Numbered from the stretch's first letter, positions 1-11,500 are shown. The stretch is 27,500 nt of DNA from Salpingoeca rosetta (GCF_000188695.1 NW_004754921.1:1206886-1234385); one strand, 5' to 3'. A program made the numbers and translations. Notes: a model not told the origin generated them from the sequence alone.

Positions 1-435
1 ACACGCACGTCGGCATGGGCTGCGCGATGTCGCCAGTTCACGTGCGAGAGCGACAAGCACATCCAGTGGCGCTTCAAACCAAGGGTCAATTAACGAATGT
101 GCAAGTCAGCAGACAGGGCACAATTGACGAGAGCACGATGGCATGGGAACTCACGGTTCTAGGGGCGTTAGTGGAAGCACTTTCTGTGTAACTTGAGCAG
201 TCTCTTCGAGTTTGTACTCAGCAGTCGTATATTGAGCCATAGGGGAGCCGCTCCTGTGTCCATGTGTTTTGTTGCGTGGTTGTGTTGTGTTGTGTGTGTG
301 TGTGTGTTGCGTGGTTGTGTTGTGTGTGTGTGTGTGTGAAGTGCACACAAGACGTCAGTCCATTCAAAGCAAGCCTTCCCTACTTCAGTTGACGCAGCGC
401 TCAGTCGCAGTCCAGGTCAAGTGCAGTGCTACTTC
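1..435. other. Left-edge flank, 3' of the membrane-protein gene
   Basis: No coding exon is supported here. The open frames are short and made mostly of repeat translation. The stretch holds the region downstream of the minus-strand membrane-protein stop codon (436-438) and a GT-rich repeat at about 277-339. It may contain a 3' UTR and the end of a neighbouring gene outside the window, but I see neither. Confidence 0.5.
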
Positions 436-817
436 TTACGTCTGGGTATCGAGGGACGTCTCGCGGGCAAGGCGAACGGGCTCCGCAGCCACAGCAACGC
501 GCATGTGCATCTCCTCCTCTGGCACTGGCGTGGGCGCCGACGTCTTCTTCACCTCGTTGTACACCTCCTTTGCCAGGAAGACAACAAAGGCCACAAGCGA
601 CAGCAGCGCAATCACAAAGAAGATGCACGAAACGGCGTAGGATGCACTGCTGCTGTCTGGGTCGTTCTGTTCAGTGAGCGCAACCAGTATGGTAGGCACG
701 AGTTTGGGTGGGAGGTGAATGGTGCGTGTGGGTAAGAAAGACAGAGAGCGATTGTATATGTGTGTGTGTGAGTGAGCGTGTATGTGTGTGAGTGAGTGAG
801 TGAGTGAGTGTGTGAGT

Positions 818-857
<40 letters not shown>

Positions 858-1396
858 ACATGAGGATAAAACAGCGCCAACAGCAGCATGACAATGAACG
901 TGTAACTAATGTGTTTGACGATGTGATGTGACAAGGGAGCGCAAACATGCAGGCCGCAGAGTGAGCGTGCCAGGCAACGCTGACGGACAACAACGAGCCG
1001 GCACAATGGAGTCTGGACGCGTACTGCAATGTCGCACACTGTCTAGGACTCAGCACTTGGCATCACTCACGTAGTGGTTGTTGCGGTCTTGATCAAAGAG
1101 GTAGGCAATGCCAGCAAGGATTCCAATCATCTTGAGAGCAAACATGATCATGTACGCATAGAGGTACTTGACAGATCCCAGCATGGGCAAGTTGTCCCTG
1201 TCATCACAAGAGTTGTGGCAATCATGGAATGGCACATCGAACATCAGGCGCAACAAAGGCCAGGATCAAGTCAGGACAGTTATGTGGCAGAGGGCATAGC
1301 ACAAATTGAGTGGGTGCACAAGAGTCAGATGGCTGGGTGGATAAACAAGACACAATGTACACAATCGGTCTTGCACACGCTCATGCATCCATAAAC

Positions 1397-1442
<46 letters not shown>

Positions 1443-3130
1443 ACGCGCGCTCGTATCCATACACGGACCTGATGGCCTTGATGGGGTCTTCGCCATCAAT
1501 TTTCACGGGGGAGTCGGTCATGCTGCCGTAAAATGCGACGAGGTAGAAGGTGCTCAAGATCACGTAGCACACGCAAAGGCCAATCACATCCACGTCCTCC
1601 AGGCCAAAGACGCTCCTACCAACGTGCGAAGCAACAGTACATACCGGTGCGCAATATCAACTCACCGCGGACTATGTCGCGTGCACCATCACACGCACAA
1701 GCACACACGCACACAAGCACACAAGCACACAAGCACACACACACGCACACAAACACACACACGCACGCAAGCACGCACGCACACAAGCACGCACGCACAC
1801 AAGCACACACGCACACGCACACAAGCACACACACACACACACCAGAACACGACTGCCAGCGAGTACACGACGACGGCCTGAGAGATGAACAGGAGCCCAA
1901 AAGCAAAAAGGGCAAACTTCTTGGCTTGCTTGTGTTGCAGACCACCGACAAGCAAACGCACAGCTGTGATGGGACAAAAACGAGGAGGACCAGTAGCACG
2001 TAAATAATGGTCATGATGAATGCACGCAGCTGAGTACATATGGCGGCCAAGGTGATACGGTGCGGCGCACATGCACACATAAATAAAACAACAAAAATCG
2101 TTCACTCACGTACACGTGCGTCGACATACACAACCACATGCAACACAGAGTGCACAGCAAACCAACTACAGCTTGTCCCACAGCCCTCTCACGATGGCTT
2201 GTTGCTGTAATCTGTGACGATGGAGCAGCACATCCGTCGCGGGCATGTTGTAGATGGGGAATGGGCACATGATACTCATGCCGTGAGATACTTGACATTT
2301 AAGGCATCTTTCAATGCAATCAGAGCGACGCAAGCGATTTGACATGCTGTTCGTTGGCAGGGATGCGAACACGGCACACGACACTGCGCTGACCTTGACA
2401 CTTGGAACGAGGATGAGGAGTGGGCCTGCCAGCATATAGAGGGCACCGAGGGTCAAGCTGGACCGCACCAGCTGCACAACCGGATCCGCAGTGGCAGCGG
2501 ACTCCATTTCCACAGCGACGGCAACACACTGCATTGGTGTGGAGGCGTGTGCATTTGTGCACATCAAACATGTACTCGTTAGCGCATGTTCGCGCACGTT
2601 CATCTCGAGTGTTGCATTTCACACGCGACGAAACGTGCCTTATGTGTACCAACAAGCGTGACGAGGCGTGTCGACACACGAGCATACAGGTTCAACCGCC
2701 CTTGGTGAACGGCACGAGGACACGAGACAATGTTGACGCTTCAAATTGATAGATCGACAGACACGAAAACAGACGCACACACGAGTGAGCAAGGGCACGC
2801 TACCACAGCCCGAAGTATGCTCAGGCAAACCCCCACACGTGCAACTCCTTGTTGGCGACGTACAATGTAGACGAAGACGTATGCTCCAAAGAGGTAGAGG
2901 GCGCACATGATGCGTGGCACAAGCTTGACGGTGTCCATCAGCACTTCAAGGAGCTCCTTCAGGAACATGAACGCGCCTGCGATCAGACCCGCAATGAAAA
3001 AGGCACTGGAGCAACAAGAGAGAGAAAGGGGGAGGGGGGTGGGTGGGAGAACAGGGAGCAAAAAAAGAGTGAAACGAGAATCGTGTGTGAGAGAAACTTT
3101 TGAAGCAGGGCAACGCTTGGCAATGTGCAA

Positions 3131-3187
<57 letters not shown>

Positions 3188-3248
3188 GCTGAGGAACAAG
3201 TTCCTGCCATTCCACTTGGGGCAGGTTATCTGGGAGAACCGCCGTCAT
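436..3248 (-). CDS. Unrecognised seven-helix membrane protein (8 exons, about 327 aa)
   Basis: Exons in transcript order: 3248-3187, 3005-2864, 2528-2394, 2211-2193 (19-nt microexon, least certain), 1963-1843, 1615-1469, 1197-1071, 666-436. Every boundary is GT/AG, the phases join, and the total is 984 nt including a TAA stop. The start ATG at 3248 opens a soluble stretch of about 20 residues. Seven hydrophobic segments follow; recognisable ones include [53 protein letters not shown] and [20 protein letters not shown]. The C-terminal tail is polar and acidic, then basic, and presumably cytosolic. There is no clear signal peptide. I do not recognise the family, and no GPCR or transporter signature motif is visible. 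It could be a receptor-like protein, a small transporter or a TMEM-type protein. The promoter is shared with the glucuronokinase gene on the other strand. Confidence 0.7.
768..854. repeat. GT/GTGA microsatellite, intron of the membrane-protein gene
   Basis: GTGAGTGA units grade into (GT)n on the plus strand. In the sense of the minus-strand gene it is CA-rich and lies toward the 3' splice site of the last intron. Confidence 0.9.
1398..1441. repeat. (CA)n microsatellite, intron of the membrane-protein gene
   Basis: An uninterrupted CA run of about 22 units. On the sense (minus) strand it is (GT)n and lies near the 5' splice site that follows exon 1615-1469. Confidence 0.95.
1690..1842. repeat. 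CA/GCA-rich imperfect microsatellite, intron of the membrane-protein gene
   Basis: About 150 bp of CACA interrupted by AGCACACA and GCACGC units. It abuts the 5' splice site of exon 1963-1843 in the sense of that gene. Confidence 0.9.
3130..3186. repeat. (CA)n microsatellite in intron 1 of the membrane-protein gene
   Basis: About 28 CA units (GT in sense) directly follow exon 1 of the minus-strand membrane protein, so the repeat itself supplies the 5' splice-site GT. Confidence 0.95.
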
Positions 3249-3468
3249 GATTGCAGGCTTGAGGAAGGGAGGGTTGCGAGGAAGGTAGGCGATGAGTGAT
3301 TGGCCTTTTTCTTTTTTTTCTTTCGGGTTTAGGGTTGAAGGTCAAGGGGTTCAGGCCAAACTGAATTCAGTGTGTCAGACTGAATTCAGTGACATGACGG
3401 GAGCATCCACTATCGACACACAAACTGACGCGCACCCAGCACAGGCACAACACCCCCATCGAAGCAGC
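3249..3468. promoter_or_regulatory. Bidirectional promoter region, membrane protein / glucuronokinase
   Basis: These 220 bp separate the two start codons of a divergent gene pair, so both promoters and both 5' UTRs must lie here, unless there are upstream non-coding exons. The region contains a T-rich run (about 3306-3323), a GGGTTTAGGGTT motif (3325-3336) and two copies of the palindrome ACTGAATTCAGT (3360-3371 and 3379-3390). No TATA box is obvious. If the alternative ATG at 3394 is used, the region shrinks to 145 bp. Confidence 0.6.
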
Positions 3469-4639
3469 ATGAAGTGCGTGATCCTTGTGGCTGGACATGC
3501 GACACGGCTTGAAGCCGAGCTTCGAGCAGACACAAGCGGAAAGTATGCTTCCTTAGTGGGTATCCCGAAAGCGCTGCTGCCTGGACCCGATGGCCGCCCC
3601 ATCCTGGACCAATGGTGGGCCGCTGTCAACACGGCATCCCACATCTCATCCGACGTCTACCTCGTCACGGTAATGTGTGTGTGCGTGTGTACGTGTGTGC
3701 GCGCGTGTGTGCGTGCGTGTGTGCGTGTGTTCGTGCGTGTGTTCGTGCGTGTGTGCGTGCGTGTGTGTGTGCGTGAATGTGTGTGTGTGAATGTGTGTGT
3801 GTGCGTGTTTGGTGCTCGACCGACGATTGTCCAATGTAATGATCCATATTCAACCCCCCCTCCTCTCTTCCCCCACACACATACACACACATACACACAT
3901 AACACGCACACCCTCACAGAATGCGGAAAAGTACAAACATTATGAACGTTGGGCGACAGCCAACGGCTTTCCGCGGCAGAACATCATCAACGATGGCACA
4001 ACAAGCAGCACGGGCGGCATTGGGGCCATTGCGGATTTGGATTTGGCCATCCGCAGCCGCTCCATTGATGACGACCTGCTCGTCGTCTCAGGTGACATGC
4101 TGTTCAACCCAAAGAGCTTCGACCTCGACGGCGTCCTGCAGTACTTCAAGGCACGCGGTGGTGAGCTCTCTTGCTACTACGCCATGCACCCTGGTGAGGA
4201 TAGCACGTCTCGCGGCATCCTCGAGCTCAACGAAGACCACCAAGTCACCAACTTCTTTGAGAAGCCAAAGCCAGGTGCGTGGTGTGTGATATGTGTGATA
4301 TGCGAGCGTGTGTGTGTGATGTGATATGTGTATGAAATGTGTGATATGTGTGTTTAGATGTATGCATTCATCTATTGCCTGCACAAGGCTTTTGCGTGGC
4401 GAGGGGAAACAGCGGAGCTCCCGATCTTTGTGGCTGTTTGTCTCGTCTTGCTCAAATGTTTGTTTCCTTTCATTCGCGACGCAGGCACGACCACATCTCG
4501 GCTTGCGAGCGTGGTGCTGTACTGCTTCAAGCGGGAGACCCTTGGCCTGATCCGCAAGTTTGCTGAGGACGCGGCGACAACGCGGCGGTCGCTCGGCCAT
4601 CTCATGGAGGCTCTCGTTAAGCAGGTCAGGGGACGTGCA

Positions 4640-4729
<90 letters not shown>

Positions 4730-7700
4730 GTGTGTGTGTGTGTGTGTGTTGTGTGTGTGTGTGTGAAGACAGGATACGTCGATAGCTCTTGGCTGTTTGG
4801 CTGTCTGGGTGTCCTTGCGTACTGCGGACGGTCTTCTGCACCATGTCGTGTCGCATGTTTTAACTCACAACTGCATGTATGCCTTTCTCTGCCACGGTAG
4901 ACACCTGTGTATGGCATGAAGCTCCCGGACCACTTTGGCCTGATTGGCGCCGTTGGCGTGAAGGAATACCACCAGTGCCTGCAGGCAGCACAGGCAGAGC
5001 GAAGCGGGCGAAGTGTCGGCCCCATTGTCCGCCGCGCGTATGCACGTGTCGGGTTGATGGGGAACCCAAGCGACGGCTTCTTTGGCAAGACCATCAGCCT
5101 TGCCATTCGGAACTACTGGGCACAGGCCACCATCACCCCAAACGACACCTTGGTTGGTCAGTGTGTGTTCTTGTTGTGTGTGTGGTTGTGTTGGTGTTGT
5201 ACGTAGGCGCGTGTGTGCGTGCGTGTGCGTGTTTGTGTGTTCCCACCTGTGCAATTGCCCTCCACTCTTCACGCACACACACGCACGCACACACACGCAC
5301 GCACACTGTGGCTGTGACCACCAGCGACGATCACATTCTACAGTGCACGTTCAACTCCTTCAACTCAGCCCAGCTCGTTTTGCCTGTGCCACTTGTGCTG
5401 CTCCCAACTGCAAACAGGTGCTTGAGCCACACCCCCTGAACGATCCGACCGAATTTGGCTCGCTCGCTGATCTCTGCGGCATTAGCAAGAAGGAGGGCTA
5501 CCAGGGCGGCCTTCGCCTCATGCAGGTGGCGTCGTGGCGGTGATGTTGTTGGTGCGGTGATGCGAGGACGCGCATCGTAGCAGTTGCACTGTGGCCAACG
5601 TGCTTTCAATGTGTCCGTCGCAGTGTTTTGGTCCCTCTCGCCTTTGTGCTCACATACATCCATACGCACACACGCACGTACACACGCACACATACACATC
5701 CACACACATACATATGCGCACACATGCACACACATGCACACGTATGCCTGCAGGCAACGTGCAAAAAGTTCTTTGAGTTTTGTTCGGAGCGCGGCATCGC
5801 CATTGCTCGCAGGAACTTCAGGCTCAAATATGACACCAATATCCCACGACAGGTGGCGCACCTGCTCGGCTGTGCTGCTGTTCTCCTGAACTGAAGATGG
5901 CTTTTGGGTATTGTTTGCTGCGTGTAGCAACTACAGCAGGACGCGAACTCCCTGACGGCTCCTGTCTTTGCTTGCTTGCATGCTTTGTTTTGCTTTCATG
6001 CTTGCTTGTACGCACATGCTCATTACCAGCCTCATTGCTGCGTGTTCATGTGTATGTGTATGTGTATGTGTACATGTGTGCAGGTTGGACTTGCGGGCAG
6101 CTCCGCCATTTGCACTGCCGTGCTGAAATGCCTTGTCGCCTTCTTCAACCTGACGCAAGAGGATTTCCCGCTGCCAGTTCAGGTGCCAAATGTTGCTTGC
6201 ATGCACGGTTCCAGCAGCTGTTGCGTTGCTTGTGCATGCTTGTACCAAATGTTGAATTGCCTACATTTGCTGCTCAGGTGCAGACTGAAGAGTAGCAAGG
6301 GCTTGCGGATATACACACCCCACTAACTTTGTTTCCAGCCCTCACAACCAAAGCACCACCACCGACCTCTCACGTGCACCACCTCAAGGCCAACTTTGTG
6401 CTGAGTGTGGAGACGCAAGAGCTTGGCATCAATGCAGGCCTGCAGGACCGCGTAATTCAGGCGTACAACGGGTGTGTGTACATGGACTTTTCAAAGGAGA
6501 TTATGGACGCGCAAGGGTACGGCCACTACGAGCAGCTCCCCGTCAGCAAGGTTGGTTGATGAGGCGATGACGGTGGTGGTGGCACGTGCGTCGTGGTGGT
6601 GGTGGTGGTGCTGTTCTGTTTGATGTGCCACACATCACACACGACAACTGACCTGTGCTCCTTTCCACCCACACCCTCACCCACACCCTCACCCACACCC
6701 TCACCCACACCCTCACCCACACCCTCACTAACTCGCCCACCCTGCCACCAGCTTCCCCAGTTCTGGCTCGGGTACTTGGCGGACCCGAGCGACTCTGGGA
6801 AGATTCACAGCAACATTCGCCAGCGCTACAACAGCGGCGAAGAGGCCGTCGTCAGGTAAGCGTGGACAAATGGGTGGTAGGGCGGTGGCGGTGTTGCGGG
6901 TACAGGTTGGTTGGTGAGTGGAGGTGACAAAGGGCATGTTGGTCGACGCAACGCTTCTTGTGTGTAATTGCAGCCACCAATACATGTGTATGCTTACTCA
7001 CGTGACACACACACACGCGCACACATACACACACACGCACACTCACTCACTTGCACATTGACAGTGGGATGCAGCAGTTTGCTGCGTTTACGGACGCGGC
7101 ACGAGCAGCGATTCTGAGCGGACAGCACAACACCCTCGCAGATCTCATGGACAAGAACTTCGAGTGGGTGAACTCGCCAGTGTTGCAGGGGGGAAGTGTA
7201 GGGTGGGGTGGTGAGGATGATCGTGGTGGTTGCAACGCGTTGTTGGAGAAACCAGATGAAGAAGTTGAGAGCGTGTGTTTCGGCAAGTGCACGTCAGTGT
7301 TCGTTGTTGGTGGTGTGGTGCGGTTGTGCGGCATTCCCACCCATGCGCGCACTCACACGCACTTGACCTCCGTACTGTGCAATTGCACGATCATGCGTGC
7401 ATGTGTGTCATGGCCTCCCCTGCCTCTCAGCCTGCGTCGGCAGCTGTACGGAGACGAGTGTCTTGGCGAAGCGAACCTGAAGATGGTCGCAATTGCCCGC
7501 AAGCACAACTCGGTGTGTGTGTGTGTCTGTGTGTGTATGTGTGTGTGTGTGTGTGTTTACGATGTGTACATGTCGTGTGCGTGTGTGTGTGTGTGTGTGT
7601 GTGCAAAGGTTTAGGAGGGTCAACATGTGCAGCTTGGTCTGTTATGCCTTCGCATTGTTCATCTCACATCAGCAACCTCTTTGATCATGGCCCGTGACAT

Positions 7701-7904
7701 TGCCGTGCAACCATACGCTTCGCCAGGCCGTGAAGTTTCCTGGCAGCGGCGGTGCCGTCGTTGGACTCTGCAGGAATTCAGGTCTGCGCTTGCTCCTGTC
7801 ATCTTGCCGAGCGTTTTTGGCGCATGTGATGGCAGAGGCGTCTTGTTGCGCAACCATCATTCACGTTCTCATGCCTCACATGCACCCACACCCACACACC
7901 AACA

Positions 7905-7979
<75 letters not shown>

Positions 7980-7980
7980 G

Positions 7981-8048
<68 letters not shown>

Positions 8049-8166
8049 AAACACACACACACACACACCAACAGAGTCGATGCGTGCGCTGCAAGAGGAA
8101 TTTGAGGCGAACAACTTCGTGTTTGTGAAAGTGATTCCACGTGGCCAGGATGAACCACACGAGTGA
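3469..8166 (+). CDS. Nucleotidyltransferase–glucuronokinase fusion (13 exons, 615 aa)
   Basis: Exons: 3469-3669, 3920-4274, 4485-4624, 4901-5152, 5418-5525, 5754-5852, 6084-6182, 6389-6550, 6752-6855, 7065-7163, 7431-7512, 7727-7781, 8075-8166. They total 1848 nt and end in TGA. Residues 1 to about 230 form a sugar-phosphate nucleotidyltransferase domain, with GHATRL (9-14) and PKALLP (33-38) as the nucleotide loop and a VSGDMLF segment. Residues from about 278 to 615 match plant glucuronokinase, a GHMP kinase: [20 protein letters not shown], then GLAGSSA (387-393) as the ATP loop, [26 protein letters not shown], and GSGGAVV near the end. Expected chemistry: glucuronate + ATP gives glucuronate-1-phosphate, which with UTP gives UDP-glucuronate, in the cytosol. 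The order of activities and the nucleotide used by the first domain are inferred. An in-frame ATG at 3394 could add 25 residues; 3469 is preferred because it starts directly at the nucleotide loop. Confidence 0.88.
3674..3811. repeat. GT/GTGC-rich repeat at the 5' end of glucuronokinase intron 1
   Basis: About 140 bp of TGTGTGCG-type units. The same intron ends with CA-rich sequence (3874-3910) just before the acceptor, giving a GT-then-CA layout. Confidence 0.9.
4640..4765. repeat. (GT)n microsatellite in glucuronokinase intron 3
   Basis: A long GT run with a few TGTGTTG interruptions, starting about 15 bp after the 5' splice site. Confidence 0.92.
6667..6727. repeat. 12-bp minisatellite (ACACCCTCACCC) in glucuronokinase intron 8
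   Basis: About five tandem copies of a C-rich 12-mer near the 3' splice site. The 5' part of the same intron is a GGTGGTGG tract (6571-6609), so the intron is G-rich and then C-rich. Confidence 0.88.
7912..8070. repeat. Compound (CT)n–(CA)n microsatellite in the last glucuronokinase intron
   Basis: About 80 bp of CT repeat pass into about 75 bp of CA repeat, ending immediately before the AACAG acceptor of the last exon. Confidence 0.95.
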
Positions 8167-8561
8167 TGTGATGGACGGACACGACCCGGCAGGTTACAGC
8201 AGTAGTTGCGTTTTCTCCGCACTTTTCTTTTTTCGACTGCGGTGTACACTTGCCATCGCCCACTGCCGTGTTACAGCATGTTCTCTCCGGTTACAATGAA
8301 GCCCTTTTTCGTCGTGGGAACATTTGAAACAACAACGCGGAATGTAACAACAATTGTGCAGTGTCGTGATTGCACCACGCCTCTGCTCTTTGCTCTCTCT
8401 CCTCTCTGTTCCGATGCTTTCTCATGCTGGCCTGTCGTCACGAACGGTCCTCCCCTCTCTCACCTACCATTTGCCACCACCACGGCAAGTACACCAGCAA
8501 CACGACCAGTTCAACACACACACACACACACACACACACGCCACCAGGATTGTCACCTCTG
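8167..8561. other. Convergent intergenic region
   Basis: This lies between the stop codons of the glucuronokinase fusion (plus) and the Ppx/GppA-like gene (minus), so it holds both 3' UTRs. It contains a CA repeat at about 8515-8539 and C/T-rich sequence around 8395-8465. I see no canonical AATAAA on either strand and no further coding exon. Confidence 0.5.
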
Positions 8562-11500
8562 TCATGAGCTGTCGCCCTCACTGCTGCCCTGTGCGTCATC
8601 AAAGACAGCGATGCCGGGGCAGCTGCCGTTGATGTAACTGTACACCACCTGTGGTAACAGCGAGGGGGAGGAAGAGCAGATGTGAATGAAGAGAAGTGGT
8701 AAAGAAGATGAGATGGAAGATTGGACAGTGGCGAAGGTGTCAGCAAACGAAGGAAGTGCAGATAGAGGGCAGAGAGTGAACTGTCCATGTGCAGAGAGGA
8801 TAGAACTGTGCATAGGCGTATACACACGCACACACACACTCACTCACACTCACACACAGACATCACAGCGCACCTTTGGCATGTCAAAGTGCTTCATGAC
8901 GGCACGAAGAAGACACAACTTCGGCACGACAAGCTGCGGCTCTGCATACCCGCGCCTGTGTTGTGACCAAACCACGGCGATAGTGTGGTTTGTGATGATG
9001 TGAAATGTGATGGTTTTGCGGTGTGAGACAGGGCAGGTCGTGTGCTGATCGACGAAAGACAGCAGGCACGTGTCATCCTTACATGAACACGCTTGCAATC
9101 ACATGTACATACAAGCAAATGCAGACACGCGCACGTGTGTAAACACGTTCAGGCGTACTCTTGGAAGGTTGATGTTGGGAGATTGGCGACCAGATCCAGT
9201 GCACGGTCCATGTCAGCCTGGCTAAACGCGTTTTGTTCCAGTGTTTTTGCCGCAATGGCAAAGATGCTGGACTCTTCTCCAAACGACATGATCGTGGCGC
9301 CTATCACAACCCATGCAGCAACATGGAACAGGCTGTCAGCACACTCTTCAACGCACAAATGCACATGTCAACATCAAGTACGTGCGCATGTGTGTGTGTA
9401 TGTATGTATGTGTGTGTCTGTATGTGCGTGTGTGTGTGTGTGTGTGTGTATGTGTGTGTGTGTGTGTGTGTGTGCACCTGGCGTCTGCTGGCGTGCGGCA
9501 TCAAATCGGCCTGCGAGGAGCGGCGATGGCGGGGGGAGAGACGCGGATATGTGATCGACAACGCGCGTCATCTCATCGCGCGTGACGGGGTGCGGATCCG
9601 ATGTGTCTGCCGTCAACCGCTCTTGTCCTCTGCACACAACACAGAGGTGTGTGTTGTGTGTGTGCGTTTTGCATTGTGTGTGTGTGTGTGTGTGTTTTGC
9701 GTTGTGTGTGTGCGTTTTGTGTTGTGTGTACACGCGGGGACCACAGGGAACGATAGAAGGACAAGCTCAGTAATGGCTTGACGCAGCAGCGTCGTGCATG
9801 CATGAAGGAATCAGGGGGTTGAGATGAGAAAGATACCTGACGGAGCACATGAGCGCCTCCAGCGCTGGGATGGTGCCCCACTGGCCCTCAAACACTTCAA
9901 CATCTGACATTGCAGCAAACCAGGCAGCAATCGCCAGCACAAAATGGAAATGAACAACTTGACGACGGTCGGAAAACTTCACACATGCACACTCACTGCG
10001 GGAAGCGCACACAACTGCAAAGCATGCAAGGGTACATACACATGATGACACTCACTCACACACACTCATTCACACACACACACACTCACACACACTCACT
10101 CACTCACTCACTCACTCACTCACTCACTCACTCACTCACTCACTCACTCACACACACACACTTGGGATTGGTCCGGTTGCGTCTGGCTTGGCAACGGTGA
10201 TCTGGAAACTGGCAGCGCCGCTGTCATACGCAATCACGTGGTCAACTACACAGCAACACGCACACACACATACACACATTCATATATTCGTGTGAAGGCA
10301 GGAAATCACAACACACACACGCACACACACACACACGCACACACACGCACACACACACGCACACACACACGCACACACACACATGAGCCACGCCCACAAG
10401 TGCAGCAAGTCAAGCTCTTACGCGGTGTGGATGCTGGCATGGCGGACTTAGCGGAGAGGAAGCCGACCTTGCCTTCGACTGCTTGCGATATGACGCGCAC
10501 ATCCATTCCCAGTTCTCGTTTCACCCGGTCCAAAAACGCGGGGCCATTCTCAGCCTTGCGAAACACCTGTTGGCGCGGCGACAGTGAGTGGATTGGAGCT
10601 GTGTTCCGTGTGAGAGGAGCTGCGTGAAGGGAATGTCCACGAGAAGATAGACCTGCCACTCTCATTGAAACCAATCATATATGTGCTTGTGTGTGTTTGC
10701 TTGCTTGTTTGTGCATGGGTGTGTTTGTTGCTTGCTTGTTTGTTTGCTTGCTTGCTTGTTTGTTTGTTTGCTTGTACATGTGGGTGTGTGCAAAGACGCT
10801 ACTGCATACGCAATGCGCTCATACAAGTGCAAGGTTCTTGCCTGTGTTGCGGCCCCGCTGATGCGCTGAGCCCCGAGCTCCGTCGCGGTTTTCTTTTTGC
10901 ATCGTTCACAAAAGCCGAATGTTGGCACAAATCAAGAAACACAAGTAGCAGGTCACACAGAGTGACGTGAGCGATTGTGTGAATATAAACTCCACCCACA
11001 CGCACACGCACACACACATGCAGCCACGCACGCACATGTACACACAGCGAGTCTGTTATACCTTGAAGTCTTTGAGGACCGTCATGCCGTGTGTGGTAAT
11101 CTTGTCGCTCAGGTTCTTATGCCCGTTCATGGCATAGTCATGTGCAAAGAACACTTCTCGCTGGATGGTGGTCATGCACACACACACACACATAAGTGCC
11201 AGGTGAGCTTCAGAACAGAAATGCCTTGTGCGTGTGTGTGTGTGTGTTTGTGTGATTATGTGTGTGTGTACGTGTGTGTATTTGTGTAAGTCCGGCTTTA
11301 CAGCATCGTACTGTGAGCGTGCTTCCTTGTTTGGGCCAAGACCATCTGCTGTTGTGGACATGGGACCCAGCACCGCATCAGCACGTTCATACGTACGTGC
11401 TCGGAGAACAACGTCTCCACGACGGCTCCGCCCTTGAGCACGACCACATCCATCTTTGTTCGGCCTGCAGCAATACCACGCACACACACACACACAGCAA

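Noticed and set aside
1690..1842. Regular CA/GCACACAA units resembling a CRISPR-like or satellite array
   Set aside because: There are no constant repeats with unique spacers. It is imperfect microsatellite inside an intron of a eukaryotic gene.
3325..3336. GGGTTTAGGGTT as an interstitial telomere or chromosome end
   Set aside because: Less than two full repeat units; far too short for a telomeric tract. Kept only as a possible promoter motif.
4560..4766. Open frames translating as [17 protein letters not shown] and similar, throughout the window
   Set aside because: They are translations of GT/CA microsatellites in introns on either strand. They lack independent coding signal, and the true exons pass beside them in other frames.
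7912..8070. CT/CA compound tract as a retroelement tail or SINE
   Set aside because: There is no adjacent element body, target-site duplication or RNA polymerase III box. It is an intronic pyrimidine-rich and CA tract before a 3' splice site.
10800..10928. Frame CERCKKKTATELGAQRISGAATQ as part of the phosphatase-family protein (it looks like a Cys-rich motif)
   Set aside because: No acceptor gives it the needed phase with good context. Using the acceptor at 10842 gives ARTLHLYERIAYA, which aligns with the family ahead of the VFRKAEN helix.
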